Shown piece by piece: positions 31,242-38,733 of a stretch of 41,803 nucleotides of DNA. The number at the start of each line of letters is the position of its first letter. Positions within the stretch are counted from its first letter, which is position 1. Both the position numbers and the translations under genes were made by a program. The notes under the pieces are model-generated. The model was not told where the DNA came from and searched no databases. It saw nothing but the letters and a program-made list of their open reading frames with translations. This DNA is from a virus. The stretch is taken from positions 1 to 41,803 of IMG/VR virus record IMGVR_UViG_3300021197_000274, one strand, 5' to 3'.

Positions 31242-31450
31242 TGGGTAAGGTTAAGACGATAGCACAAGATGAGCTTGATGAGTTTCTTGACTCGTTAAAT
31301 GATGCTCGTAGAGATGTGTTTGAAAGCAGAGTTGACTCGCAAAGAGAAAGCGATCCATTTGGTGTCATGCGTGACATGAAAGCTGGCAAGTACAAGCATG
31401 GCGGTGCGGTCATGCCTGGTCGTGGTGGTAAGTTCAAGGGGACATTCTGA
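31241..31450 (+). CDS. small protein sharing the GGAV-GRGGKFKGTF tail
   Basis: A 69-residue protein with an acidic helical N-terminus and the C-terminus HGGAVMPGRGGKFKGTF, matching the previous gene. The DNA around both stops and the following ATGGGTAAG is nearly the same, indicating tandem duplication of the tail region. Overlaps its neighbours by one base each. Function unknown. Confidence 0.7.
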   Translation: MGKVKTIAQDELDEFLDSLNDARRDVFESRVDSQRESDPFGVMRDMKAGKYKHGGAVMPGRGGKFKGTF

Positions 31451-32022
31451 TGGGTAAGAAAAAAGCTAATCTTAATAAAATGAGCCTTGAAGAGTTAGAG
31501 CGTTACATACAGCAGCTAAAGGAGCCTCTCGTGGTAAAGCCAGTCAAAAAGAACAAAGGTGGCGGTCTTAATGCCGCAATTGATCGCGTTAAAAGAGTCC
31601 AAGGCATGCAAAAAGGTGGCCCCGTGCCTAAAAAGGAAAAACGTAAAAGAATTTTACCGACTGTGGACATTGCGACTCCAAAATCTATCGGTCAATCTCT
31701 TATTGATTCCCTTAACAGGAAAAGAGCTGAAAAAGCATCTGGGCTACCAAGTATGTCAGAGGATCAAATTTTTGGTCAATCTTTAAAAGAATTAAAGGAG
31801 GAAAACCCTCAAGCATTAACGCGACTTAGACAAAGAAGAAATGTGACTGGCATGGAAGAAGGTGGCGAAGTGCCTAAGAAGTTCAAAGGCTTTTCTAAGC
31901 TTCCTGAAAATGTGCAACAGAAGATGGATCCTGTTGCCGCTGCCAAGTATGAAGATGGTGGGGAAGTCCGTGGCATGGGTCGAGCTTATAGGGGTGCGCC
32001 CAGAAAGGCTAAGATAAGATAA
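31450..32022 (+). CDS. basic GG-V motif protein
   Basis: A 190-residue Lys/Arg-rich protein with three GG-V motifs: QKGGPVPKKE, EEGGEVPKKFK and EDGGEVRGMGRAYRG, ending in RKAKIR. It begins MGKKKANLNKMSLEELERYIQQL, a helical segment. The motif GGEVRGMGRAYRG resembles tails of other small phage proteins I have seen in marine phages. Probably virion-associated by position between terminase and portal. No enzymatic motif. Confidence 0.7.
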   Translation: MGKKKANLNKMSLEELERYIQQLKEPLVVKPVKKNKGGGLNAAIDRVKRVQGMQKGGPVPKKEKRKRILPTVDIATPKSIGQSLIDSLNRKRAEKASGLPSMSEDQIFGQSLKELKEENPQALTRLRQRRNVTGMEEGGEVPKKFKGFSKLPENVQQKMDPVAAAKYEDGGEVRGMGRAYRGAPRKAKIR

Positions 32023-32411
32023 TGAGCAACATGCAAAACGAAGCTCTTCTTGAGAGCCTATTTGAAGAAGGATTAGAGCTTTTTGGCGGCGATGAAGACA
32101 AAGCCGCAAAATTTGCTCGTGATCGTTTTGATCAATTGCCAGAGCCTGATTATAAAAATGAGGGCGGTGGGGTTGTTGATCAGGTCACTGAATATTTGAA
32201 AAAGCTGATCAGTGAGAGAAAAGAGGCTTTTAGCGGAGAAGTTCCAAAGAAAAAAAATAAAGAACCAAAATCTTTTGGTCATGGCGGTTTTGTTGATGAA
32301 GAGTCTCCAAAGGCTCAGATGGATAAAATAAATATTTCTATCACTTTGAATATGGGTAAGGGATCAGAGATGAATCCTTCAGATGACGGAAATCAAAGAG
32401 ATATTATGTGA
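32022..32411 (+). CDS. GG-V motif protein, acidic N-terminus
   Basis: A 129-residue protein; an acidic helical start (ALLESLFEEGLELFGGDED) is followed by NEGGGVVDQV, a basic middle and GHGGFVDEESPKAQMD. The end is polar. It starts at a TAATG junction and its stop is coupled to a 40-residue membrane frame (TGATG). No family recognised; likely structural or assembly accessory. Confidence 0.65.
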   Translation: MSNMQNEALLESLFEEGLELFGGDEDKAAKFARDRFDQLPEPDYKNEGGGVVDQVTEYLKKLISERKEAFSGEVPKKKNKEPKSFGHGGFVDEESPKAQMDKINISITLNMGKGSEMNPSDDGNQRDIM

Positions 32412-32533
32412 TGTTGTATGAATTTGGTGATATAATCATGAAGAGGCTGGTTTCTGGCTTTGCAGCCATGATTACTGCCCTTCTCATGGTTGCGCCGAAG
32501 CCAGCCTCACCAAAATGGAGATTAAATGGCTGA
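32411..32533 (+). CDS. 40-residue membrane mini-protein
   Basis: A short frame starting at a TGATG junction: MLYEFGDIIMKRLVSGFAAM, then a hydrophobic stretch (ITALLMVAP) and a short polar tail. KR followed by about 18 hydrophobic residues resembles a transmembrane anchor or lipoprotein-less signal. It overlaps the next gene by 8 bases and fills an otherwise empty 114-base gap. GAGGCTGG (32443) and CCAGCCTC (32501) within it form a wide inverted repeat. Could be lysis-related; expression is unproven. Confidence 0.45.
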   Translation: MLYEFGDIIMKRLVSGFAAMITALLMVAPKPASPKWRLNG

Positions 32534-33446
32534 TGATCAGGGAATCATGGGCGCTTTTTCTGCTCCAACCATGAGCAGTCAGATGTTTGACGCTCTGTCA
32601 GATAAAACAAATATGTTTAAAAATCCTATGGGAAGTGAGACTTTGGGTGCGGTAAACCGTGCCATTGTTAGCGCACCGATTGATGCTATTGATCTTATCG
32701 GTCGAGCTGGCGAGACTGTTCTACGCGGAGCCGCTACTGGCGCTGGAGAATTAGCGCAGGGTCTTGGCATGGGCGAGGCTATGTCTGATCGACTAAAGAG
32801 AGATGTTTATGGTCTTGGTATTTCTGCTGGAATTGTTGCGCCGATGGCTGGGCCTCGTCCACGAGGCAAGTCAAATAAGGCGTTGGTCATTGAAGCGCAA
32901 AAAGATAAGGTAAAATCACCAGTTGCCAAGCAGAAGCTAGACGAGGACTTAGAGTTTGAAGCTTTAGAGGATGCTTTGAAAGACGCAGATCTTGAGCTTG
33001 ATGACGCATTGGTTGCCCAAGTTAGATATTATAATTCATATGATGATATTCCTATGTCTACAGACACATTTAACGATGTTCTTATTAATAATTTTGCAAC
33101 CATTAGAGGAACTGGTAAAAGTCGTGGTGAATCTATGATTGATGCTATGAAAGCAACAGAGGACAGCCTTAATGTCGTTATTGACCGCCCGATACAGGAC
33201 AAGATCTTTGCCAGACTTGACGGTGACTACGGTTTTGGCGCTAATAGAGCAATTAAACGCCGTGAGGAAGCCGCTGCGAATAAAGCTGCTATAGATAGAG
33301 AGCTTGCAATGTCTAGGCAAGAACCCATGAAAACTGTTAGTTTAGAAGAAGCCACGAGAATGCAAAATGAAATTAGTGGAATGGGCATACCGCAGCCAGC
33401 GCCACAAAGACCGACATTAAGCGTTATTGAAGGCGGGAAGGAATAG
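32526..33446 (+). CDS. hypothetical virion-region protein
   Basis: A 306-residue protein beginning MADDQGIMGAFSAPTMSSQMF, after a GGAGATTAA start signal. The N-terminal third is Gly/Ala-rich and partly hydrophobic; an acidic helical region (DEDLEFEALEDALKDADLEL) follows, then a charged C-terminus ending RPTLSVIEGGKE. It lies directly upstream of the portal gene, so a portal-associated or head-assembly role is likely. No family recognised. Confidence 0.7.
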   Translation: MADDQGIMGAFSAPTMSSQMFDALSDKTNMFKNPMGSETLGAVNRAIVSAPIDAIDLIGRAGETVLRGAATGAGELAQGLGMGEAMSDRLKRDVYGLGISAGIVAPMAGPRPRGKSNKALVIEAQKDKVKSPVAKQKLDEDLEFEALEDALKDADLELDDALVAQVRYYNSYDDIPMSTDTFNDVLINNFATIRGTGKSRGESMIDAMKATEDSLNVVIDRPIQDKIFARLDGDYGFGANRAIKRREEAAANKAAIDRELAMSRQEPMKTVSLEEATRMQNEISGMGIPQPAPQRPTLSVIEGGKE

Positions 33447-33448
33447 AA

Positions 33449-35881
33449 ATGGCTATTGAAAAAGGCATAGGTTCAATAGAGGCGGCAACGCCTCAAGAGC
33501 AAGCTGAAATTGATATAATAGAATTTCCTACGCAGCCTAATGTCATGGAAATGGACGATGGTTCAGCTATTGTTGGTGAAATAGTTGAAGAAATGGCTGT
33601 GGCTCAAGACATTCCTTTTGACGCTAACCTTGCAGAATACATTGATGATGGTGATTTAGGCACTATCGCTTCTGATATTTCCAATGATATTGATGATGAC
33701 ATTGCTTCGCGTCAAGATTGGGAAGAGTCATACAAGAGGGGCATTGATCTGCTTGGCATGAACTATGAGGACAGAAGCCAGCCTTTTGAGGGTGCTACTG
33801 GTGTTGTTCATCCGTTACTTGCCGAGTCAGTCACACAGTTTCAGGCACAGGCTTATCGTGAAATGTTGCCATCTGGTGGTCCTGTGCGTACACAGACTAT
33901 GGGGGCAGAGACTCCAGAGCTTGTTCAACAGGCAAATCGTGTAAAAGACTATATGAATTACATGATTACTTACGAGATGGAAGAATACGATCCTGAAACA
34001 GATCAAATGTTGTTCTATCTGCCGATTGTAGGATCAACTTTCAAAAAGGTGTACTTTGACCCACTTATGCAAAGAGCAGTCAGCAAATTTGTACATGCTG
34101 AAGACCTTGTTGTACCTTATGGCGCGACTGATTTACTTACTGCACCGCGTATTACGCATATTATTCGCATGGACAAGAACGAAGTCCTGAAGCTACAGCT
34201 CACAGGTTTTTATAAAGAAGTTGATCTACCAAGTGGCTCTATTACCACCGAAAACAACACAAGTGTTCAAGAGGCTATTGATGACGCACAAGGCGTACAA
34301 TTGTCTGGGTCTGGTTCAGAAGAGCTTGTTCTTCACGAAGTCCACACATCTTTGGATCTAAAAGGCTTTGAGCATCTTGATGTTGAAGGTGAGGAAACAG
34401 GATTAAAAATTCCTTATGTGATCACGATATTAGAAAAAACTGGAGAAATCTTAGCCATTCGCCGCAATCATGATGAGATAGATCCGTTAATGCGGCGCAA
34501 GCCATACTTTGTGCATTACAAGTTTTTGCCCGGCCTTGGTTTTTATGGTTTTGGTCTGACACATATGATTGGTGGCTTATCTCAAGCATCAACAAGCATT
34601 TTACGTCAATTGATTGATGCTGGAACACTATCGAATCTTCCTGCTGGATTTAAAGCTCGTGGCGCTCGTATTCGTGATGAGGATGAACCGCTCCAGCCTG
34701 GTGAATTTAGAGATATAGACTCTGCTGGTATGGATATACGTCAATCCATCATGACTTTACCTTTCAAAGAGCCATCACAAACTCTGTATAGCCTCTTAGG
34801 AGGGCTTGTAGAGGCTGGTAGACGGTTTGCGTCTATGGCAGACATGAAGATAGGTGAAATGGGCGGAGACACGCCTGTAGGGACTACAATGGCGATTATG
34901 GAGCGTGGCACAAAAGTCATGTCAGCTATCCATAAGCGGTTGCATTACGCACAGAAGCAAGAATTTAAAATTCTAGCTAATATTTTCGCTAGAAACCCAG
35001 CACCTGTGTATCCTTATGCTACACCCGGCGCACCGCCACAGATAATGCAGCAGGACTTTGATGATCGCGTTGATGTTCTGCCTGTCTCTGACCCGAATAT
35101 TTTTTCTATGTCACAGAGGATTGCTTTGGCTCAGACACAGTTACAGCTTGTCCAGTCAAATCCAGAGGTTCACGGTGGGACTCAAGGTTTGTATCAGGCA
35201 TACAGAAACATGTATCAGGCTCTAGGTGTAACAAACATTGACTCTGTTCTTCCGCAGCCACCGCAACCACAGCCCATGAACCCTGCCAAGGAAAACCAAG
35301 AAGCAATGCGTGGACAAAGGTTACAGGCGTTTCCTGACCAGAATCACCAAGCGCATATTGAGTCTCACTTGGCAATTCTGTCAACACCAGTGGCACAAGC
35401 TAATGCAACCATCGTTATGACTCTGCAAGGTCATATACAGGAGCATATTGGCATAATGGCTGAAATGCAGGCTCAACAAGAAGTTATGTCGCAGCTTGAT
35501 CCAGAAGCTCAGATGGTTTTGCAACAGAACCCACAAATGGTTCAACAGCTTCAAGGTGAGATCGCCAATAAAGCAGCAGAGCTTATTGGTGAGTTGACCG
35601 AGCAGTTCGCACAAGCCGTATCTCCTGCTGACAATGTTGATCCTCTTGTTGCAATAAGGCAACAGGAACTGTCGTTGCGTGGTGCAGAAATACAACAGAA
35701 TGCAGAGCAGTTCCAAGAAAAGCAGGATCTTGAGCGTGAGAAAGAAAGAAACGATGCGCTTATAGCTCAACAGCGCATTGATTTAACAGAAGAGGCTACA
35801 GCGGAAAAGACTCGTGTGGCTGAAGAGAGAATACAGACTCAGCGGGATATTGCCGCTGCTAATTTGCAAAGGAGAATGTAA
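33449..35881 (+). CDS. portal protein (P22 gp1-like)
   Basis: An 810-residue portal subunit, the dodecameric ring through which DNA enters and leaves the capsid. Recognisable segments are YKRGIDLLGMNYEDRSQPFEG-type residues near 93-115, then HPLLAESVTQFQAQAYREML, a core strand FYLPIVGSTFKKVYFDP, and GFYGFGLTHMIGG. The last 200 residues are a Gln/Glu-rich coiled coil (barrel-like), as in large podoviral portals. It follows the preceding gene by 2 bases and is coupled to the next (TAATG). Distance from the large terminase is filled by the GG-V proteins. Confidence 0.9.
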   Translation: MAIEKGIGSIEAATPQEQAEIDIIEFPTQPNVMEMDDGSAIVGEIVEEMAVAQDIPFDANLAEYIDDGDLGTIASDISNDIDDDIASRQDWEESYKRGIDLLGMNYEDRSQPFEGATGVVHPLLAESVTQFQAQAYREMLPSGGPVRTQTMGAETPELVQQANRVKDYMNYMITYEMEEYDPETDQMLFYLPIVGSTFKKVYFDPLMQRAVSKFVHAEDLVVPYGATDLLTAPRITHIIRMDKNEVLKLQLTGFYKEVDLPSGSITTENNTSVQEAIDDAQGVQLSGSGSEELVLHEVHTSLDLKGFEHLDVEGEETGLKIPYVITILEKTGEILAIRRNHDEIDPLMRRKPYFVHYKFLPGLGFYGFGLTHMIGGLSQASTSILRQLIDAGTLSNLPAGFKARGARIRDEDEPLQPGEFRDIDSAGMDIRQSIMTLPFKEPSQTLYSLLGGLVEAGRRFASMADMKIGEMGGDTPVGTTMAIMERGTKVMSAIHKRLHYAQKQEFKILANIFARNPAPVYPYATPGAPPQIMQQDFDDRVDVLPVSDPNIFSMSQRIALAQTQLQLVQSNPEVHGGTQGLYQAYRNMYQALGVTNIDSVLPQPPQPQPMNPAKENQEAMRGQRLQAFPDQNHQAHIESHLAILSTPVAQANATIVMTLQGHIQEHIGIMAEMQAQQEVMSQLDPEAQMVLQQNPQMVQQLQGEIANKAAELIGELTEQFAQAVSPADNVDPLVAIRQQELSLRGAEIQQNAEQFQEKQDLEREKERNDALIAQQRIDLTEEATAEKTRVAEERIQTQRDIAAANLQRRM

Positions 35882-36093
35882 TGTCTGCAAGTTCTGTACG
35901 TTCAAAATTTATGGAAGTAGAAAAAGAAAAGAAACGCCAAAGACGTTTAATGAAAGAAGGTGTGCAGACTCCTGTTCAGGAAATAGCCCCTGCTGTCGAG
36001 TCAGTTCCAGTTGTTGAAGAAGTTGCTCCTGTCACAAAATCTTTTGTAAAAAAAGTGACTAAGAAGAAAGCTGCAGCTAAAAAGGCAAAGTAA
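35881..36093 (+). CDS. small protein with very basic tail
   Basis: A 70-residue protein: a Lys/Arg-rich N-terminal helix (EVEKEKKRQRRLMKEG), a Pro/Val-rich acidic middle (EIAPAVESVPVVEEVAP) and a Lys-rich histone-like tail (VKKVTKKKAAAKKAK). It is coupled by one-base overlaps on both sides. A DNA-condensing or packaging accessory role is suggested by composition only. Confidence 0.7.
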   Translation: MSASSVRSKFMEVEKEKKRQRRLMKEGVQTPVQEIAPAVESVPVVEEVAPVTKSFVKKVTKKKAAAKKAK

Positions 36094-36308
36094 TGACTGG
36101 TAAAAAAGATACACCTACTTTGAAAGAAGCCTTTCTGGCTCTTGATGACGAGCGGTTTAAAATTTTAAAGGAAGCCATAGAAGCTGGGAAGAAAGGGTTT
36201 AAATATGATACGAAAACTGGTCAACGTGATTTTGGCTTTAATGAAGGAGGCGAGGTCTGCCGTGGTCAAGGCCGTGTCTCGCGTAAAAGAAAGTTTAAGA
36301 TGTACTAA
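36093..36308 (+). CDS. small GG-V motif protein
   Basis: A 71-residue protein ending NEGGEVCRGQGRVSRKRKFKMY, another instance of the GG-V plus basic GRG/RK tail seen in the 30810-32411 genes. The N-terminus is helical (LKEAFLALDDERFKILKEAI). TAATG start. Function unknown; likely virion-associated. Confidence 0.7.
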   Translation: MTGKKDTPTLKEAFLALDDERFKILKEAIEAGKKGFKYDTKTGQRDFGFNEGGEVCRGQGRVSRKRKFKMY

Positions 36309-36311
36309 ATA

Positions 36312-36626
36312 ATGGCTCAGAAAAAATTACAAAAAGAGTCTGTCTACGCCGATTACGATGAAGATGGTGACGGCATTGTCAGTGATGCAGAACTCGCTCA
36401 TGTCAAAGAAATAAAAAAAACGGAAACTGAATTACGCAAAAACCTAGCTCAACTGCGTATGGCTAGATATACATTGATCTCAATGGGGGCGTTTACTTTG
36501 TCCATGTTCTTTATACCATTAGATAGAGTTACAGCGTTAAGTGATATTAGTAATTTGTTTTACATATCTGGCGCAGGCATTGTTGGAGCCTACATGGGAA
36601 CAACAGCTTGGATGAATAGGAAGTAA
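36312..36626 (+). CDS. EF-hand membrane protein
   Basis: A 104-residue protein with a textbook EF-hand loop at residues 16-27 (DEDGDGIVSDAE: Asp at 1, 3 and 5, Gly at 6, Glu at 12) followed by a helix and two hydrophobic segments (about 51-69 and 80-98). Calcium binding by such a loop is well established for the motif; its purpose in a phage is not. Membrane localisation and neighbours (small membrane proteins and a holin) suggest a role at the envelope, perhaps in lysis timing. Confidence 0.8.
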   Translation: MAQKKLQKESVYADYDEDGDGIVSDAELAHVKEIKKTETELRKNLAQLRMARYTLISMGAFTLSMFFIPLDRVTALSDISNLFYISGAGIVGAYMGTTAWMNRK

Positions 36627-36657
36627 ATAGGGCAACTTTTAAAATAAAGGGCAAAAA

Positions 36658-36864
36658 ATGGAAGCGATACTGTTAATTGGCGCATTGGCTTATGGAATGC
36701 ACCACTATCATCAAAATGAAAATCAACAAGATACCATCATAGACGTAGGTCAGAAGGTCGTTTTTAACGAAGGGTTAGAAGAAATCGACTGGTCAAAAGC
36801 TGGCAACTTTAGGGTATCAAGCACTGAAAACAACGTAAAGTGGGTTGTAATTAGTGATGGTTGA
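36658..36864 (+). CDS. small membrane-anchored hypothetical protein
   Basis: A 68-residue protein beginning MEAILLIGALAYGMHHYHQN, a single short hydrophobic segment, followed by a soluble domain with VGQKVVFNEGLEEIDWS and WVVISDG. AAGGGC precedes the start. It overlaps the next gene by 8 bases. Perhaps a spanin- or holin-accessory protein by neighbourhood; no family recognised. Confidence 0.6.
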   Translation: MEAILLIGALAYGMHHYHQNENQQDTIIDVGQKVVFNEGLEEIDWSKAGNFRVSSTENNVKWVVISDG

Positions 36865-37069
36865 AGAAAAGAAAAAGCCAATATCGTTAGCTGTTGGGGA
36901 GAACAGCTTTGAACTGGTGCTTCGCATATTAGGTAATGAGTTTATAGCTATACGGATAGGTTCTACTAATTTTAGCGGTAAGCTCATAGCAGGTGGAGTT
37001 TTGCTTTTGTTTTTTACTTTTATGTTGATGGAGGTTTTTGGTCTGTCACGAATAATGGGTGTTGAGTAG
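36857..37069 (+). CDS. small membrane protein
   Basis: A 70-residue protein, MVEEKKKPISLAVGENSFEL..., with a C-terminal transmembrane segment (LIAGGVLLLFFTFMLMEVFG, about 44-63). An upstream GTG at 36854 is less likely. It overlaps both neighbours (8 bases and 1 base). Function unknown; part of the membrane-protein cluster before the holin. Confidence 0.65.
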   Translation: MVEEKKKPISLAVGENSFELVLRILGNEFIAIRIGSTNFSGKLIAGGVLLLFFTFMLMEVFGLSRIMGVE

Positions 37070-37464
37070 TGGCTACCAAGCTTAGTGAAAACACAGAATT
37101 ATCTATGCCCATCCGCAATCTGATTGCGATGGTGGTTGGCGCAGCCGTAGCGACATGGGCATACTTTGGAGTTATTGAAAGACTTAATACGATTGAAAAT
37201 AAATTTATTCTTGTTGAAACAGACTTGGGTCAAAACACAGAGTTTCGTATCAAGTGGCCTAGAGGCGAAATGGGTAGTTTGCCAGCCGACAGCGAACAGT
37301 TTATGATGATCGAACATCTTGCTACTGAACTAGAAAAGCTGGCTGAAAATATAGAATCAGGTAACGCGCCACATGATCAGCAACAAAAGCTGGTGTTAGA
37401 GTTTTACGATAGGCGGCTAACCAAGATAGAGGACAACATAGAAAAGCTGACGAACAATGATTGA
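37069..37464 (+). CDS. membrane-anchored coiled-coil protein (GTG start)
   Basis: A 131-residue protein starting GTG on the previous TAG (TAGTG). A transmembrane segment (NLIAMVVGAAVATWAYFGVI, about 17-36) is followed by an extended helix and coiled coil (HLATELEKLAENIESG, RRLTKIEDNIEKL). The single anchor and long outer coiled coil resemble i-spanin-like or holin-associated proteins. No signature family seen; overlaps the next gene by 8 bases. Confidence 0.7.
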   Translation: MATKLSENTELSMPIRNLIAMVVGAAVATWAYFGVIERLNTIENKFILVETDLGQNTEFRIKWPRGEMGSLPADSEQFMMIEHLATELEKLAENIESGNAPHDQQQKLVLEFYDRRLTKIEDNIEKLTNND

Positions 37465-37666
37465 AGTTACCTTTGTTTTACTATTGATGATTGGCGATGA
37501 AAAAGTAGAATATACGCCGTATGAAAACTTGTCTCAATGTTTGACCGTGCGCCGTAAAATCAAGCGTAATACTGGACATACAATTGATTTTGATAAAAGG
37601 TGGGCATGCAAGCAGTTGAAGGTAAAAATTGAAGCAGGCGAAATAATGGAGATTATTGAGCAATGA
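37457..37666 (+). CDS. small protein with N-terminal hydrophobic segment
   Basis: A 69-residue protein, MIEVTFVLLLMIGDEKVEYT..., with a short hydrophobic N-terminus and two cysteines (SQCLTVRR, WACKQLK) that could form a disulfide if exported. It overlaps neighbours by 8 and 4 bases. An exported spanin-like partner of the preceding membrane protein is conceivable; no family recognised. Confidence 0.65.
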   Translation: MIEVTFVLLLMIGDEKVEYTPYENLSQCLTVRRKIKRNTGHTIDFDKRWACKQLKVKIEAGEIMEIIEQ

Positions 37667-38049
37667 TACAGGCACTCATAGGTCCAATTGCAAATTTAGC
37701 CAGCACTTGGATGGAAGGCAAAGTTGAAGAGAAAAAAGCTGTGGCTGGTGCAAAAGTAGCAAAAGCTAGAGCTGAAGCAGTAATTATGGAGAAAAAAGCC
37801 ACAGGTGAGATCGACTGGGATCTTAAAATGGCTGATGCTTCAGCCTCGTCTTGGAAAGACGAGTGGTTAACAATTTTGTTTTCTGTGCCATTGGTGCTTG
37901 CCTTTTGTGGTGAGTGGGGTAGAAGCATTGTCACAGACGGGTTTACTGCTTTGCAGGAAATGCCCGAATATTATAGATACACGCTTGGAGTTATCGTAAG
38001 CGCAAGCTTTGGAACACGAGCGGCAACAAAGTTTTTTGGTAAAAAATAA
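37663..38049 (+). CDS. holin-like membrane protein (3TM-holin-like)
   Basis: A 128-residue protein with a helical N-terminal half rich in Ala/Lys, then SSWKDEWLTILFSVPLVLAF (first transmembrane segment about 67-83) and YRYTLGVIVSASFGTRAATK (second about 105-121). The SWKDEW-ending amphipathic stretch followed by two hydrophobic segments is characteristic of holin-like proteins that release phage or gene-transfer-agent particles. It would permeabilise the inner membrane for the lysozyme at 8523. Co-translated with small membrane genes on both sides. Confidence 0.75.
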   Translation: MIQALIGPIANLASTWMEGKVEEKKAVAGAKVAKARAEAVIMEKKATGEIDWDLKMADASASSWKDEWLTILFSVPLVLAFCGEWGRSIVTDGFTALQEMPEYYRYTLGVIVSASFGTRAATKFFGKK

Positions 38050-38246
38050 TGGACGCAATTACACTTGCGGAATATTTGTTAAAGAACATACGCCAAGACA
38101 AAGCTGATTATACACAGCGTCTGGCTGATGGTGCGATAGAGGATCATTCCGACTATCGGTTCATGGTGGGGCAGATACGCGGCTTGACCCAGTGTGAGGA
38201 ACACATAAAGACCGCGATGAAAGGCGTAGAGCTGGAAGATGGCTAA
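38049..38246 (+). CDS. small helical hypothetical protein
   Basis: A 65-residue protein beginning MDAITLAEYLLKNIRQDK, with YRFMVGQIRGLTQCEEHIKTAM, two helices. It overlaps the holin stop (TAATG) and the GroES-like start (8 bases). Its pattern (VGQIRGL...) resembles small head-assembly accessory proteins that occur in front of capsid genes in marine phages, but the resemblance is weak. Confidence 0.65.
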   Translation: MDAITLAEYLLKNIRQDKADYTQRLADGAIEDHSDYRFMVGQIRGLTQCEEHIKTAMKGVELEDG

Positions 38247-38715
38247 AAAACTATTCGTCCCTGAGAGGATGGCAAAAAAACCTGACATCAAAGCGGTGCC
38301 AGAGGCAATACAAAAAGGATTTAGTTCTGAAGAGTCTGAATCAAAAAATACAGAAGACCCATCTGAAATGGATGTGTCTGTAATCGACAGGCTTCCTAAT
38401 CCAGTTGGATATAGGCTTCTTGTTATTCCCTATTACATGAAACAAAAGACTGCTGGAGGAATTATTATTCCTGAAGCCATTCGTGAACGTGAAAATCACG
38501 CAACTGTTGCTGCTTATGTCGTTAAGATAGGCCCTGACGCATATACTGACGCAAATAAGTTTCCCACAGGTGCTTGGTGTAATGAGAAATCATGGGTACT
38601 TATGGGCAGATATGCTGGAAACAAGTTTAAAGTGGACGGTTTAGAGGTAAGACTCATAAATGACGATAATGTTATCGCAACTATCCTTGACCCAGCAGAT
38701 ATTTCGTATGTATAG
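38239..38715 (+). CDS. GroES-like (Cpn10) co-chaperonin
   Basis: A 158-residue protein; residues about 55-158 match a Cpn10 fold: NPVGYRLLVIPYYMKQKTAG, then GGIIIPE, VAAYVVKIGPDAY, WVLMGRYAGNKFKVDGL and a C-terminal strand. The GGIIIPE mobile-loop region is the contact with GroEL in the family. The N-terminal 50 residues are a polar extension (SSEESESKNTEDPSEMD). Phage GroES homologues (such as T4 gp31) help GroEL fold capsid protein; here it lies just before scaffold and capsid genes, consistent with that use. Confidence 0.9.
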   Translation: MAKKLFVPERMAKKPDIKAVPEAIQKGFSSEESESKNTEDPSEMDVSVIDRLPNPVGYRLLVIPYYMKQKTAGGIIIPEAIRERENHATVAAYVVKIGPDAYTDANKFPTGAWCNEKSWVLMGRYAGNKFKVDGLEVRLINDDNVIATILDPADISYV

Positions 38716-38733
38716 TGTGAATGGGAGTTCATT

